This document shows, one piece after another, positions 32,667 through 43,974 of a DNA stretch of 64,000 nucleotides. Each line of letters opens with the position of its first letter. Position 1 is the stretch's first letter. A model generated the notes under the pieces. It had not been told where the DNA came from. It searched no databases and saw only the letters and a list, made by a program, of their open reading frames with translations. This stretch comes from Dendrophyllia cribrosa (Eukaryota > Cnidaria > Anthozoa > Scleractinia > Dendrophylliidae), in the NCBI GenBank assembly GCA_024195265.1, contig JAJLRJ010000001.1, positions 56,826,202 through 56,890,201 of the forward strand. The letters are read 5' to 3'. The position numbers were made by a program, and so were the translations under genes.

Positions 32667-33043
32667 GCTCCATTTACACGAGCAATTTTTCCTTGACAAG
32701 TTTTCCTTGACAAGGAAAAATCGCTCGTGTAGATGGAGAATAGTGGACAATTTTTCCTTGTCAAGGAAAAGCTGACATGCTAGCTTTTCCTTGACAAGGA
32801 AAAATTGTCAAGTCAGAAATTTGCTCGTGTAGACGGACAACAAGGAAAATGTGGCAAGGATATTATTGATTTAGGCATTGCGGGCACAACCGAAACTTAT
32901 CAAGGAAAACTTGCTCGTCGTCTACACGAACAAGGAAACCTTGTCAATGATAAATTGTAAAGGAAAACTTGTTGATCATCTACACGAGAAATAAAAATTG
33001 ACAAGTAAACTTGTCAAGGAAAAATTGCTCGTGTAAATGGGGC
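32667..33043. mobile_element. 377-bp MITE with ctcgtgtaga subterminal repeats
   Basis: Left end gctccatttacacgagcaat and right end attgctcgtgtaaatggggc are inverted repeats. Inside, tttccttgacaaggaaa palindromes and ctcgtgtagacg motifs recur every 40-70 bp. It lies upstream of the NXPE-like coding start. Confidence 0.8.
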
Positions 33044-36000
33044 TTACTTAAAGCAAGCTCCTGGCCATAATCATGAAAACACGATATATCAGCTGGGACA
33101 GTGTCTCTTTAAGCATTCAATCCGTAGAGGCAAAAGCTATGCTTATATTATCAGTAACTACCTTTAGCTCATGCACAAAATTTTCTTTAAACATCAAGAG
33201 GAAGATATAAACAAAAAGCACAAATCACAGCCATTAATTTTCTAACGATTTTTCGAAACTTAAAAATATTTAGCCTAATTTTTTTAAGTTGCAATTCATT
33301 TTCATCCTAACCATCGGCAGCTTAAGACACTGATTTATAGTCTCAGTGAACTGACATGCTAACTGACAGATAACAAACTGAACCATATACATTGTATTAT
33401 GGTTAGGTTTCCTTTGCTAGAAATATATATGTATGTAGAAATATATTCCATATCATTAATATTTTTTAACATGGTTTTGGCCATGTAATCGCTGAAGGAT
33501 GGTTTATGTCTATCCTTGCGTCATGATATTTCAAATTTTTTGCCTATTGCTCATGGCCACGCGCTGTGACGTTGGCAAACATTTGAATTTGGGCGCATCT
33601 GAGGTCATCACCACGTGCAATTTGGTAGACGATTGGCGTTCGCGCTGGCTTTTCTATCGTTTTGCTGCTCCACCGTGCTGACGAGACCCAACCAGGTCGA
33701 AACAGCTGTCCACGGTTGCATTTTGGCTTTCAGTTTGACTCTATCATGTCGTTGTCGCGCGTTAAAGCTTCTACGTAGTATCAGCCTTGCTTACTTTACT
33801 TCAGTGTATTACTATTTTTGGCTGAATGGATCTTCTCTAGATCCTACGTACACCAGCAGCATTTTCGTTCGTGGTCCTTTGCTTCTTGTTCAATCGCTAG
33901 AAATATGCCTTTTGGCTTTAAAACGATACTTAATATTGATGACATATAAAGTAGATAATAGTGTACTCTATGTAAGTGTCATAAACCTATTAAGCTGAGG
34001 TCACAAGTCCCCTCTACTAATTGTGGACACTGTCACACGTGACAGATGCTTTTAAATCTTCCTTGTAGTGTTTACATTTTTACATTTGTATGTTATAGTC
34101 GTGCGATTGTATATATTTTTTACTTATTTTTATATTAAGCCTTTTTTTAATATCACATGTATAGTCGAGTGTGCCCAGTGCTTACTTACAGTGAGAATAC
34201 CTTATATAAAATACATTTTTTAAATACATTTATATATAACAGATTAGATATTTTTCAAATTTAAACGAGATGCTATAAAATGTTACAAATAAAATATGTT
34301 AAAAATAGTTTTCATGGTAAAATTCTAGGCTAAAAAATAGATTTCTAGAAGCCAGATAACTTATATACCCGCAGACAGTTTTTGTTGTCTGCAAGGGTTG
34401 CAAGACCCTTAGCCCTTGCGGATAGAGCTATGAGTGCCACGAAAGCTCTACGGTTTTGGTCCCACATAGCGTGTTTTATTGCACGCAACTGTCGCAAAAT
34501 GGGGCATAGAGAAATCAACCTTGCGAAAATTGCACAGAGAAGTCGTCCAGTTCGAACAGATCGCGAATTGGCTTTTAGCATAGTCCGTTTTTCACTTTCA
34601 ACATTGATGACAATATGTTGAAAAACCGCTTGTCGCATGTTAGTAAATTTGCTTTTAGCTAATAGCTTTTCGTAGCTTAACTGTTTGTCCTGTACTGAGT
34701 ATTCTTTCTTATTTGCGTTTAATTGTTTCTTATGTTTCTTGTTTTACTTCCATGCTATTCATATTCATAAGTCAAACTTGGCTTATAAGCGCAGGGGTTA
34801 ACTCTGTTAATTAACCGTCAACATAATTCAAATTCAAATGTTGGAATGTCACCCATTTTAAGTGTCACTTTGAATATTAAACCAAAAACAGATCTAAATC
34901 AATAGAAACCTGAACAAAATGTTCCAGCTTACTCTATTAGTGCACAGAAACTAGCCTCAATTGTGTTTGGCTGTGGATGGCCAGGGTGGAAATGATTGCA
35001 ACTTGAGGCCATTTTGTTCACGTTTCGTTTTCCCGTGTGTCTCGGAAAAAGAGCATCAGAGTCAAAGCAACAACCATGTGATTTGACTAGAACACGATAC
35101 CGCAAAGTTTCAACGGTTACTTTAGATTTATGCTATTTTTTATACTGCATTTTGGGCATTTTCGGTATAATTTTATTTCGAAGATGGATAAATTTCGGGC
35201 GTAGATTCCCCTGCCACTTTTGTCTTTGAAACCTCAGAGTGTGCGGATCGCATGATTTTAATTTATGTTCACTTGCATCGATTCTGGTTAAATTTTTCAA
35301 GGAATTAAAGCAAGGAAAGCCGTCTTTTGATGGGAACCAATAAAATACGAAAACAAAGAAGGAGACTTACGTATATCAACTGAAGATACGGCGAGGAACG
35401 AAACACTACAGATCAAATGGAACATCCACGATTGTTGTGAAGTGGTTCAGTGTTAGATCAGACTGATAACTCAATTCAATGGAATCAAATCAATCGACGT
35501 CCCATAATAATAACAATAATAATAATAATTTAATAACTTATATAGCTCCATTTACATATTCTGATAAAAAGCGCTTTACAGAAATAATAAAATAAAAAAT
35601 ATGCTATATTGCATATATACAATCAATGAAAAATGAAGAAGAAAATATACCAAAAATTATCATAAAAAAAGGAAATAAATTAAAAGTAAAATGCTGCCCA
35701 TACAAATGGATCACGTAGTTAAGTTAATGGATCTGTGGTAGAAAAAGTGTTTGCTTTTTGCTGGTTTCTTGGAAACAAACTCCATTCAGCAAACACTTAA
35801 TTATTCAAAAACTAAGCGTAACAGGAAAAAAAACTTGAATCACATGCTCTTTTAAAAGTAAACTTCTGTTTCACTACGAGTAAAAAATAATACAATAAGT
35901 AAAAGTTTATTTTTTTTAGTTAACAAGAAATCCTTTCTGAAAGCGAAAAGGAGTTTTTAATTTAAGGCGACAGTTTATACACTGAGAAAAGCTTGGGCTA

Positions 36001-36132
36001 GTCTGTTTAAAAAAACATTCCCCCTGTTACTTAAACGTTGCTTAGTGACTAAAATTGACAACTGATCTGAATTGTTGTATAAATCTAGCAAAAGGGGGAG
36101 GATTGGTGACATTTAAGAAAAATAAGAAACAT
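33044..36132. other. intergenic stretch upstream of the NXPE-like gene
   Basis: Frames of 60-127 codons at 33499-33998 (+) and 34345-34638 (-) show no domain and no splice support. The block gaaacagctgtccacggttg (33700) looks like old repeat. An (aat)n run lies near 35505-35530. A possible 5' untranslated exon of the NXPE-like gene ends at 35371. Confidence 0.4.
35371..35470 (-). other. possible 5' untranslated exon of the NXPE-like gene
   Basis: A strong minus-strand donor (atatac then gtaagtctcc) at 35371/35370 could pair with the ctttctag acceptor just before the ATG at 32183. The exon's 5' limit is a guess. No other donor this good was noted in the interval. Confidence 0.25.
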
Positions 36133-36420
36133 TAAGAGAAAATAATTGGACAGAGAGGGAGTCTCCCAGTAATGGGTTTGGGATATCTTAATTGCAAAAA
36201 AGTTATTTTTATTAACAATGCGGACGAATGCGGGAACATTTTCCGGTGAGCTGGTTGACTTCTAGGCTCGATTACCAGCCGTTTTGTGCGCCCGCGTTCC
36301 TTCGCGCACACCACGCCTGGATCACTGGTCTGCTCTTTTGTATTTTTCGACCAATCAGAGACTTGCCTGCCCGAATCGGGCAGGCAGATCTCTGATTGGT
36401 CAATTCAGTCAGCAACAAAG

Positions 36421-36756
36421 ATGGCGGCAATCTCCGTGGATTTATCTATTTCGAACCTGCATGCTGTTTGAGAAATCCGTTTCTTAGCTGTTCAAGATTA
36501 GCAAAGTTAGGAAATACATCAAGAATCAATAGTTAACTTGTTCAATGGAAAAGATGTGCTATTATTAACACCGCCAACGCGATCAGGGAAGTCCATATTT
36601 TCTGGTGTTGTTATCCGACTGTTTTATATCCTTGTTTGTATAAAACGAACTTCTTTCTTAATTTGTGATTTGGCTATTTCTCTTCTCACTTCCTTAATGC
36701 AAGATCAGGCCGCATTCTCTACATTAGTGGGAAAAGTAGCAGCATTTATTTATTAA
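36421..36756 (+). pseudogene. RecQ-like helicase N-terminal relic
   Basis: From ATGGCGGCA a single frame runs to 36756 with three internal stops. Its second part reads NGKDVLLLTPPTRSGKS (Walker A of RecQ-type helicases, with the usual Gly before SGKS changed to Arg), then LLTSLMQDQAAFSTL (compare the RecQ motif Ia phrase SPLxSLMxDQ). The DEAH box and later motifs are absent. It lies inside the 3.7-kb element, so it may be a cargo or helicase gene of a larger parent transposon. Confidence in RecQ likeness is moderate. Confidence 0.55.
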
Positions 36757-37628
36757 AAAGTATAGAACTGTTTCCATCAAGTGACCTGAGTCCGTTTTGC
36801 AATTGGGTTGTACATGTCGTGGATTGACGAGTGGCGAATTTAATAACAATAATTTAATTTAGGTCGTGATTTATAGGCTCTATGACTTGTTATTGATAAA
36901 GTTTACTGAATTTAACGTGGTTACATTGAAAATTATTTTTTTCTTATTTGGCTATAATAATTATAGTACAGTGAGTGTTTCAGATGTGAACATTATGTAG
37001 ATTTCATCAAAGACAAGTCAGGTAGCCTGTCACAGTGTTAGACACTTTCCTTGATACTTGCCACTCGTGCTTTCCTGATATAAATATATGGAGCAATTAA
37101 GACTATTTTGTGTTCCAAATTTGTATCAGGGACTCCCTTTTGTGTGTTTCTAATTTTATAACCACTTTGAATTATTTTTACAGCACTGGAAAGTAACATA
37201 AGAATTTGCCAATTTGCTGAAACAGGTTTTTGTCGCCAGTTAGTTTTTAAGTATAGAAGATTTTTATAATGAGAATATTTTAAAATACAAGAGCTGCTCA
37301 ATTTTTTACTAAACAGACCAGTACTCACCTCTGGTTTTTGGTTGGTTTATTTTTTTTGGAGGCATTTAACCAAAAAAGGAGAGCAAACTGTCTGCAAATA
37401 TTCTCTGCCAATAAAATATTAATAAAACAAGTTCTTATTTTAAAAGTGTTCTTGTGACACTCACAACAGCTACAAAAAGACCCATGCGAATAAACATGTC
37501 TCACATTAATATTATTAGAATCGCAGATCGAAAGAACACTATACTACATATCCCATCTAGACTTTAATTGGATGGGGTTAGTTTCTAGAGAAACTGTGGT
37601 GCTGCGTCGGTGGGGGGATGAAACACGA

Positions 37629-37794
37629 GAATTTAGTTTTATCGACTGAGTCGATAAGGTAAATTGACCACCGTAAAAAAATTCAAATAGCTGACGTTTC
37701 GAGCGCTACCCTTCGTCGGAGCGAAACGTCAGCTACTTGAATCTTTTTACGGTGGTCAATTTACCTTATCGACTCATTCGATAAAACTAAATTC
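37629..37794. mobile_element. near-perfect hairpin MITE (about 166 bp)
   Basis: gaatttagttttatcgact, aaggtaaattgaccaccgta and agctgacgtttcga are mirrored on the other side of a short centre cgctacccttcgtcggag. It is inserted in the 3.7-kb Mutator-like element. Confidence 0.85.
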
Positions 37795-38543
37795 TAGACT
37801 TTAATTGGGCCTGGGGTGCCAAACAGACATTAGGTTTATTCCTCTATAATGAATATGATAACTGGTAGTAATGGGACTGTCAGTGATGGGTTAATTATTC
37901 ACTGTTGGACTATGCAAGTTGTCTCTTGAGTGATGGCTAGTCTGTGTAGCAGTTGCAAGAGATAATTAAATGGAAGGTGCCAATTTTGAGAGACAAGATG
38001 TGCATCTTCGGTGTGCACTCGAGTTGACATAAAGTTGTGTATGTTAATGTATAGGAGTACCTGCACTGTCTGCACTCCCACGATGCACATTGTGTCTCCC
38101 AGATGCATCTTTGAATTCTTGCACCCCATTTTTTAACTATTGAACTTGCTATGCAGGATAGCAAAGGGCGCGAGAGAATACCTGGTTCCCAGTTTTGAAA
38201 TAAACAGAAAATAGAATAGCGCTTTCTTGAAATCTCTGGTTCTCACCAGAGATTTTGCAAAACCAGATGATTATTAAAATGATATAGTTTTGAGGGAAAC
38301 AGTAGCACATGGCATGGGCATCAATAATATGTGCTCACAAAAACACGATGTTAAGGACATCCATGTTATCTCATTTTTGAATTTGTGAGGCAGAAAACCT
38401 GGTAGTTCTAACAGTTATACAATGTGTGTCAGTTGGTTTCCATAACTGTCATAACTGTTTAAAGGAAAGATAATTATTCTCTTAAATGTAAGTCACATTT
38501 CCTGCACAATAATTTCCACAATAGAGGGGATATCACCTACGGC

Positions 38544-39155
38544 AGGCACCGCGGCAGAACGTTTGCGCATGCGTAAACTTCAAGCACTTCCGGTCCGTTA
38601 AACACAACACTTCTGCATGAACCAACAGACCTAGATTTTCTAGATGCAATGATGAAAGGACCAAAACCGAAGAAAATTATGCTACGTACACGATCGGTTC
38701 TTGTATGAATACATTTCGAGATGGAGTGAAACTTGTTTTTTGTGAAAAAATGCAATGCAAAAATTATTTGTTCATATTTCGTTGATGGTGCAAACACCAA
38801 ACCCCTTGGTGCAAACGCTTGAAACTTGAACGATGAAAAAACTTTTCAACGAAACAAATTTTTTCTCTACCTTTGTTTTATAACTCTTACTTTTTGTTTT
38901 CAAACTTCGCGGTACGGGAGTTTTATGTTGTTTATGTTGTAGCTCATTTTTTATTTCAGGTAATTTTTGTTTTTCCTTTGTTTCAAATTCATGAGCACAT
39001 ATTACCATACCCAAAAACAATGGAAAAATAAAAATTACCCGAGATAAAAACATTAACTACAACATTTACATGGGATTACAGTATGTCACCGGAAATGCGT
39101 AATTCACCGGATGCTCAGTTTTCTACTCATGCGCAGTGCGTTCTGCCGCGGTGTC
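38544..39155. mobile_element. 612-bp nested element with 8-bp target duplication
   Basis: Ends aggcaccgcggcagaacg and cgttctgccgcggtgtc, both continuing into gcgcatg/catgcgc, flanked by cctacggc at 38536-38543 and 39156-39163. It holds a signal-peptide-like frame on the minus strand. Confidence 0.7.
38871..39053 (-). CDS. signal-peptide-like open frame in a nested element
   Basis: The ATG at 39053 opens MFLSRVIFIFPLFLGMVICA, a good n-h-c signal peptide ending before HEF, followed by a Lys-rich region (about residues 25-61). A donor (aacaaag then gtagag) in phase 0 at 38870 could close a 61-codon exon. No convincing partner exon was found in the 612-bp element. This could be a captured host exon (Pack-MULE-like) or chance. 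No family is recognised. Confidence 0.25.
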
Positions 39156-40505
39156 CCTACGGCATTTATTTATTTATTTTAAATGTTTTATTCAGTATCT
39201 TGAAAAATGTTTACAAATACAAAGTACCTATCACATAGTAGAGCTTTACTTATAATAAATTCATTAATCAAATTATTGATTCTACCTACACAGTTACAGC
39301 TTATTTTACTTTATTACATTTATTTATTGTGTACAGCTATACTCCTTGGTTGTCTTGGGAATTATAGATCCAAATAACACGAAATCAAAAGTAGCGACCG
39401 TACCGAGTCTTCGCAGGCTTAGTGGGCTGGAAACAGGGGAGCAAACAAAAAAACACATGTTGATGACATTTTCGAACTGCTTGAACACCAATTCAGACAG
39501 TCGGTCGCTTGACTCACTTCGACCACACACCGGTCTTCATTTAAATGTTCGATTGCCCTTTTAAAATCTGCTGCATGCGGGAAATATATATTTTTTTTTA
39601 CTTTGTTGTTACAACTGACTCAACACACCTTCCGGATCGATGTTTTGTTGCTGGCAGGAGCTGGCAGGTTAAAATCTTCCGAACTTTTGAACGTATTATT
39701 TATTTGATGTTTAACTCTTCCTTCCTGGTATTTTGAAGGAAATTTCCACCAAGAGAAATATTGTTTTCTTGCAAAATTCCTAACAAGTGACAGCTCTTTG
39801 TGTACGGTAAACGATATCTCTTCATTTTCGCGCGTGACAGACTGGCCATCAAAACCTAATTTGCATAAAAAGCGGATGTGACGTCACGGACAAGCGCTAC
39901 GGACCAGTGATCCAGACGTTGTTGGGAGGAGGATCTGAAAACCAGACTCCCTCAAACGGCTGAAAATCGAGCCTAGTTGACTTCCGGAAGACTTGCTTTC
40001 TTAATCAGCGCGTCAAATCGAGGCGGAGTCAACAAATTAAAAAAATGGCGACCATCGCGGTAGTAATTTCGCATGTGAAAAAGAAAGTAAAATGGTCCTG
40101 TTTGAGCAAAGAACGTTATATAGTACCACATGCAGCGGCTGGATACATAGATCTCCATCTGTCTTAAAACACAAACTGTTGCAACAGAAGCGGTAAAAAG
40201 GGGGTCTGGACAATTCAACTTACCGGACAGATGCAAATCAACCATCCACTCTAATCTCTTGTAAGCGTCGTTTCTAAAAGTTTGAAGTCGCTTTGCTCGA
40301 TCGATGGCCAGCCCATACAAACTTTTCAGACATGAAATGGTTGCATACTGTAGAATTCAAAGTTGTTATGTTTTCGGTAGCTGAAGGATAGAAGGATGCT
40401 CTTCTGAGAAAATCACTTTTTAGGGATTTCAACACGGCAAGAAGTTAAAAATGCTAAAACCAGCTCGCATGCATGCATGTATGGATTTATTTTTTATAAG
40501 CTTAA

Positions 40506-41269
40506 GGTGGCTGAACACAGTTTCACCGTACCTATGCGTCATTCATTGTCATTTTAAAACCACTAACGTCTGGGCGTCCAAAATTGGTGAGGCATACGAT
40601 TAAGCAACAAGCTATATATTTTGATATTTTTGTTGAGCTTTTAGGGTGTTGCCATGGCAACACGGTGGATTGTAAATCAGCCTGCAATATTTGGTTTCGT
40701 TTATTTTCAGAAAATCTAGTCATTAGATTTTGTCCATCATTTGTCTCCAGTTAACTCGCAAAAATATTCGCAAGTTTGACAGAGGGATCTTCCGTAATTT
40801 GTGGTTTAATATGTTTGCGTTTAGTAAAAATCTCCTCTAGATTTCAAATTTTTGATGGCAAGTGAGTTCGGTATATTCGGAATTATTACTCTGCCAAATT
40901 TCGTGAAATTCTAATGAGTGGTTCCGTAAAAATCAGCACGTTTCCGAGGAAAGTCGCTAAAACATCCAGTCACAATTTTTTGGTCAACTGCGCATGCGTT
41001 GCATTTGACTGGGTTCTCGATTCAAGGACAAAAACGACCAAAAAGGCAGTGTATTTCTTCAATGGTTCTATAAATTATCTATTGATTCAACAAACATTTT
41101 TACGAACAACAAATTGTTTGATTTTAAGACGAAAAACAACACTTTCGCGATCCACGCTGAGCAAAATAAAAAGAACAGGCGCCATGTTTGTTTTTCTTAA
41201 AACTGTGCGCGCGCTGACTCACGTAAGCAGCTGAAATTGAAGAGCGCGCGCAAACTGTGTTCAGCCACC
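40506..41269. mobile_element. 764-bp TTAA-flanked element
   Basis: Terminal repeats ggtggctgaacacagttt and its mirror, each next to TTAA (40502-40505, 41270-41273). It is absent at the matching place in the right arm of the foldback (near 45250), which proves insertion. No coding frame was recognised. The similar start ttaaggtggct at about 15228 suggests a relative there. Confidence 0.8.
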
Positions 41270-41931
41270 TTAAGCATTTATACGTTTGGAAGGACTTTGT
41301 CAGGTGCAACTTCTTTCCGCATGGAAAATGGATATCAGTTCTGTTGAGGTCAGCTACCAAGAAACTCTATACTGACAGGTTAGAAGTTATTAAGAGCCGA
41401 AGTGTAAGTACAATTTCTGGAATTTTCTTTTTTCGGTGGGCCGCGTGTTTTAAGTTTAATTCTTGCGTAGTTAGTTTTCATCTCTACTTGGATTATTGAC
41501 TTCAAAAAAATCCAGTAGACTTGTATTATTTTATTTTTAAAAAGCGAATAAATAAAACACACTTTTCTAGTGATGTCACTTTAATTAATTTATTGAACTT
41601 TGTGATAAAAGGCCACCATTTCTTTTTAGTAAACTCGCATGTGGCATCGATACTTTGTAAAGATTGCTGAACACGGTATCACGACGTCAAGAACTTTAAT
41701 GGTCTACTCAAGACTAAAGGCAATTAATATTATTAATTTTTGTATTTAAGCTTAAAGAATTTTAGCTAAGTTTCAATACAAAAATGCATTATATCCAAGG
41801 CCACGTTTTTTAATAAATGAAAACTACGGATGATTCCTTGTTTGGAAGCGCCGTCGTTTACACGCATTCTATTTACCTTTTTTATATAAGCCTATAAAAA
41901 AGTGGATCGGACATCTTCATTCGCCTTGTCC

Positions 41932-42086
41932 TAGCCTGTTCCAGGCTCCGAGATAGTGGGGAACGCGCGAAGTGAAAGAAAAAAGGAAAAAATCGCGGGT
42001 GAACTGAGGAGAGGTTAACCCGCGATTTTTTCCCTTTTTCTTTCACTTCGAGCGTTCCCCACCATCTCGGAGCCTGGAACAGGCTA
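41932..42086. mobile_element. 155-bp hairpin MITE with 9-bp target duplication
   Basis: tagcctgttccaggctccga and its mirror enclose long arms including aaaaaatcgcgggt. It is flanked by gccttgtcc at 41923-41931 and 42087-42095. The ends match those of 42642-43101. Confidence 0.85.
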
Positions 42087-42491
42087 GCCTTGTCCAAGTT
42101 ATGTTTCATAAAAATCAATTAATTGTTTTTTTTGAACGTTGCTTTGATTGGATCTGGTCACTGAGAATTTTAAGGACTTAAAGCGTAGCCTAAACAAACA
42201 CTGTGCGGGTTTAATTTCAGCCGACTAAACGCAATTTTTAGCTTCACAAAAATGTTTGCTGGTGTTTCCTTGGATTTTTATTCCAAAACGACGCCTGTTT
42301 GTTTTCGCCATTGAGTATCGTCTGAATTTCAGTTAAAAAATAAAGTTTTTATTCATTTAACAACTGCTGGGGAAAAGTGGGCCTGCAAAGTTCCTTCGAA
42401 CTGAGTGACAAGCTTTAGAAATATTTTCCGGTTAAGCTAGCTGTGACCCGGGATAAAAGACATCAAAGATATTACAAAATTCTGTTAGTAT

Positions 42492-42619
42492 TAGTCTGTT
42501 CACAGACTTTTCCTTTTTTCTGTCGCACTAGAGGCTCGTTCTCGCGCTACGCGCTCGCACTTGCACGAGTTCGCTTCGCTCACGCTGGGCTAAAAATAAA
42601 TCGGTCTGTAGACAGACTA
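42492..42619. mobile_element. 128-bp MITE with 8-bp target duplication
   Basis: Ends tagtctgttcacagac and gtctgtagacagacta, flanked by gttagtat at 42484-42491 and 42620-42627. Confidence 0.75.
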
Positions 42620-42641
42620 GTTAGTATTGACCAGCAAATAT

Positions 42642-43101
42642 TAGCCTGCAAGCTGGCTCACCTGTTTGGGGTATCGCGTGAGTATCTTGGCGGCGAAGCC
42701 GGCTAAAAGAATGGGGCGAGGAAAAGTGAGCCTGCACGCGGGCTATTGATTTTTTAATTCACAGCGTTCGCTGACGAACGGGGCGATCCGATTGGTTAAA
42801 AATGACAGGCTACATAATTATGACAAAAACCAGGGCAATTTCACATCCGCGAAAATCTTCACGTGCAACTTTCTGTCATGTTTGTTTACATTTTGCTTTG
42901 CTCCTATTGGATAGTTATCTGATACAGGTCAAATGCCGACTTGACACCTCGCAAGGGGCGGAATTAAAAAATCAATAGCCCGCGTGCAGGCTCACTTTTC
43001 CTCGCCCCATTCTTCTCGCCGGCTTCGCCGGCTCGCTTTGGCGGCTTCGCCGCCAAGATACTCGCGCGATACCCCAAACAAGTGAGCCTGCTCGCAGGCT
43101 A
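42642..43101. mobile_element. 460-bp MITE with 9-bp target duplication
   Basis: Ends tagcctgcaagctggctcac and gtgagcctgctcgcaggcta. Long mirrored arms include ggggtatcgcg, ggcggcgaagcc and ggaaaagtgagcctgca. It is flanked by agcaaatat at 42633-42641 and 43102-43110. It shares the tagcctg/caggcta end with 41932-42086. Confidence 0.85.
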
Positions 43102-43647
43102 AGCAAATATGAAAGTAAAACTGTGGCCGTGGAGGCATGCTGAGGCTACAAATTGAACTGAGCCAAGATCTCGTTATGTTTGGCACGAAAATGACTAAGA
43201 AAACGAATTTCAGAAAGTCTAAAGTGAATATTTTGGTTTACTCACGAAAATATCGATCCCTTCTTAGATTACAACCAAACTTCAATGAAAAATAAGCCAG
43301 TGGTGTTAACCGTATTAAAAAGAGGCATCGTTAAATAAAATCCAAGAAATAGCCAGGAAACTTTTTTTGTGAAGTCGGACGCTGAAACTCGCGTTGTTTG
43401 TTACGGCCAAATTCGTTGTATCGCGATGCGCGAAATGCAAACTTCGAAAGATTTTGTGCGTTTTCTGGTTTTTCTGTTCCGTCAATCATCTCAGTGGGGG
43501 GCGGGGTTAACACGGAGCGAGTTGAATCCGTGAGGTGTTATTTTAGCGCGTTGGGAGATTCCCGCAAGTTTGATCATGATTCGGAGAGTTCAATGGCCTG
43601 AAATTTTATTCGGAGAGCTGGCGAGAAAGGATTTTTAATCGAAGAAG

Positions 43648-43974
43648 ATGGATACAGGCGAGGAATTCAGAAAGTCAATTTTATCCGTCGATGTTTACCT
43701 TAGAATTTGTTTCTTCGCTTGTAAATCTGATTGCATCGGGCATATTACATTAGTGAGACTAGTGAGCTCCGCTGGCGTTGGACGTTTTATCGGCTTCAAA
43801 TGTTTGCATCGAAAAAAATTCGACGATGGGGAAAACCTTCAACTTCAATGGAATATTTCATATAGATGCTGGCAAAAACGACTCCGCTGGCGAGCCATGA
43901 AGTTTAAGCTTTTTCGGTTGTTTACATCTCCCGGGGAGCATCGTTACGGTCGACCGGTCATGTATCAACGGTAA
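43648..43974 (+). other. unrecognised 108-codon frame in the centre of the foldback element
   Basis: The ATG at 43648 opens MDTGEEFRKSILSVDVY and stays open to 43974. The composition is basic, with several Cys and Trp. It is the only long frame in the unique centre (43521-44324), so it could be the remnant of an element-encoded protein. No domain is recognised. Confidence 0.25.

Larger units (their letters stand above)
36263..39975. mobile_element. 3.7-kb Mutator-like element with 9-bp target duplication
   Basis: It starts taggctcgattaccagccg and ends in the mirror (cggctgaaaatcgagccta). The inverted similarity continues inward to ctggatcactggtc on both sides. It is flanked by gttgacttc on each side (36254-36262, 39976-39984). 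The opposite arm of the foldback keeps the uninterrupted site near 45770. No transposase was recognised. It carries a RecQ-like relic at its left side and two nested elements. Confidence 0.8.

Noticed and set aside
33615..33998. 127-codon plus-strand frame with hydrophobic segments
   Set aside because: No recognisable family and it overlaps repeat-like sequence. The hydrophobic runs do not form a convincing membrane protein.
39973..40320. 115-codon minus-strand frame in the left foldback arm, with a relative at 45427-45820
   Set aside because: The matching frame in the right arm is broken by frameshifts and no domain is seen. It is more likely chance openness of the arm sequence than a gene.
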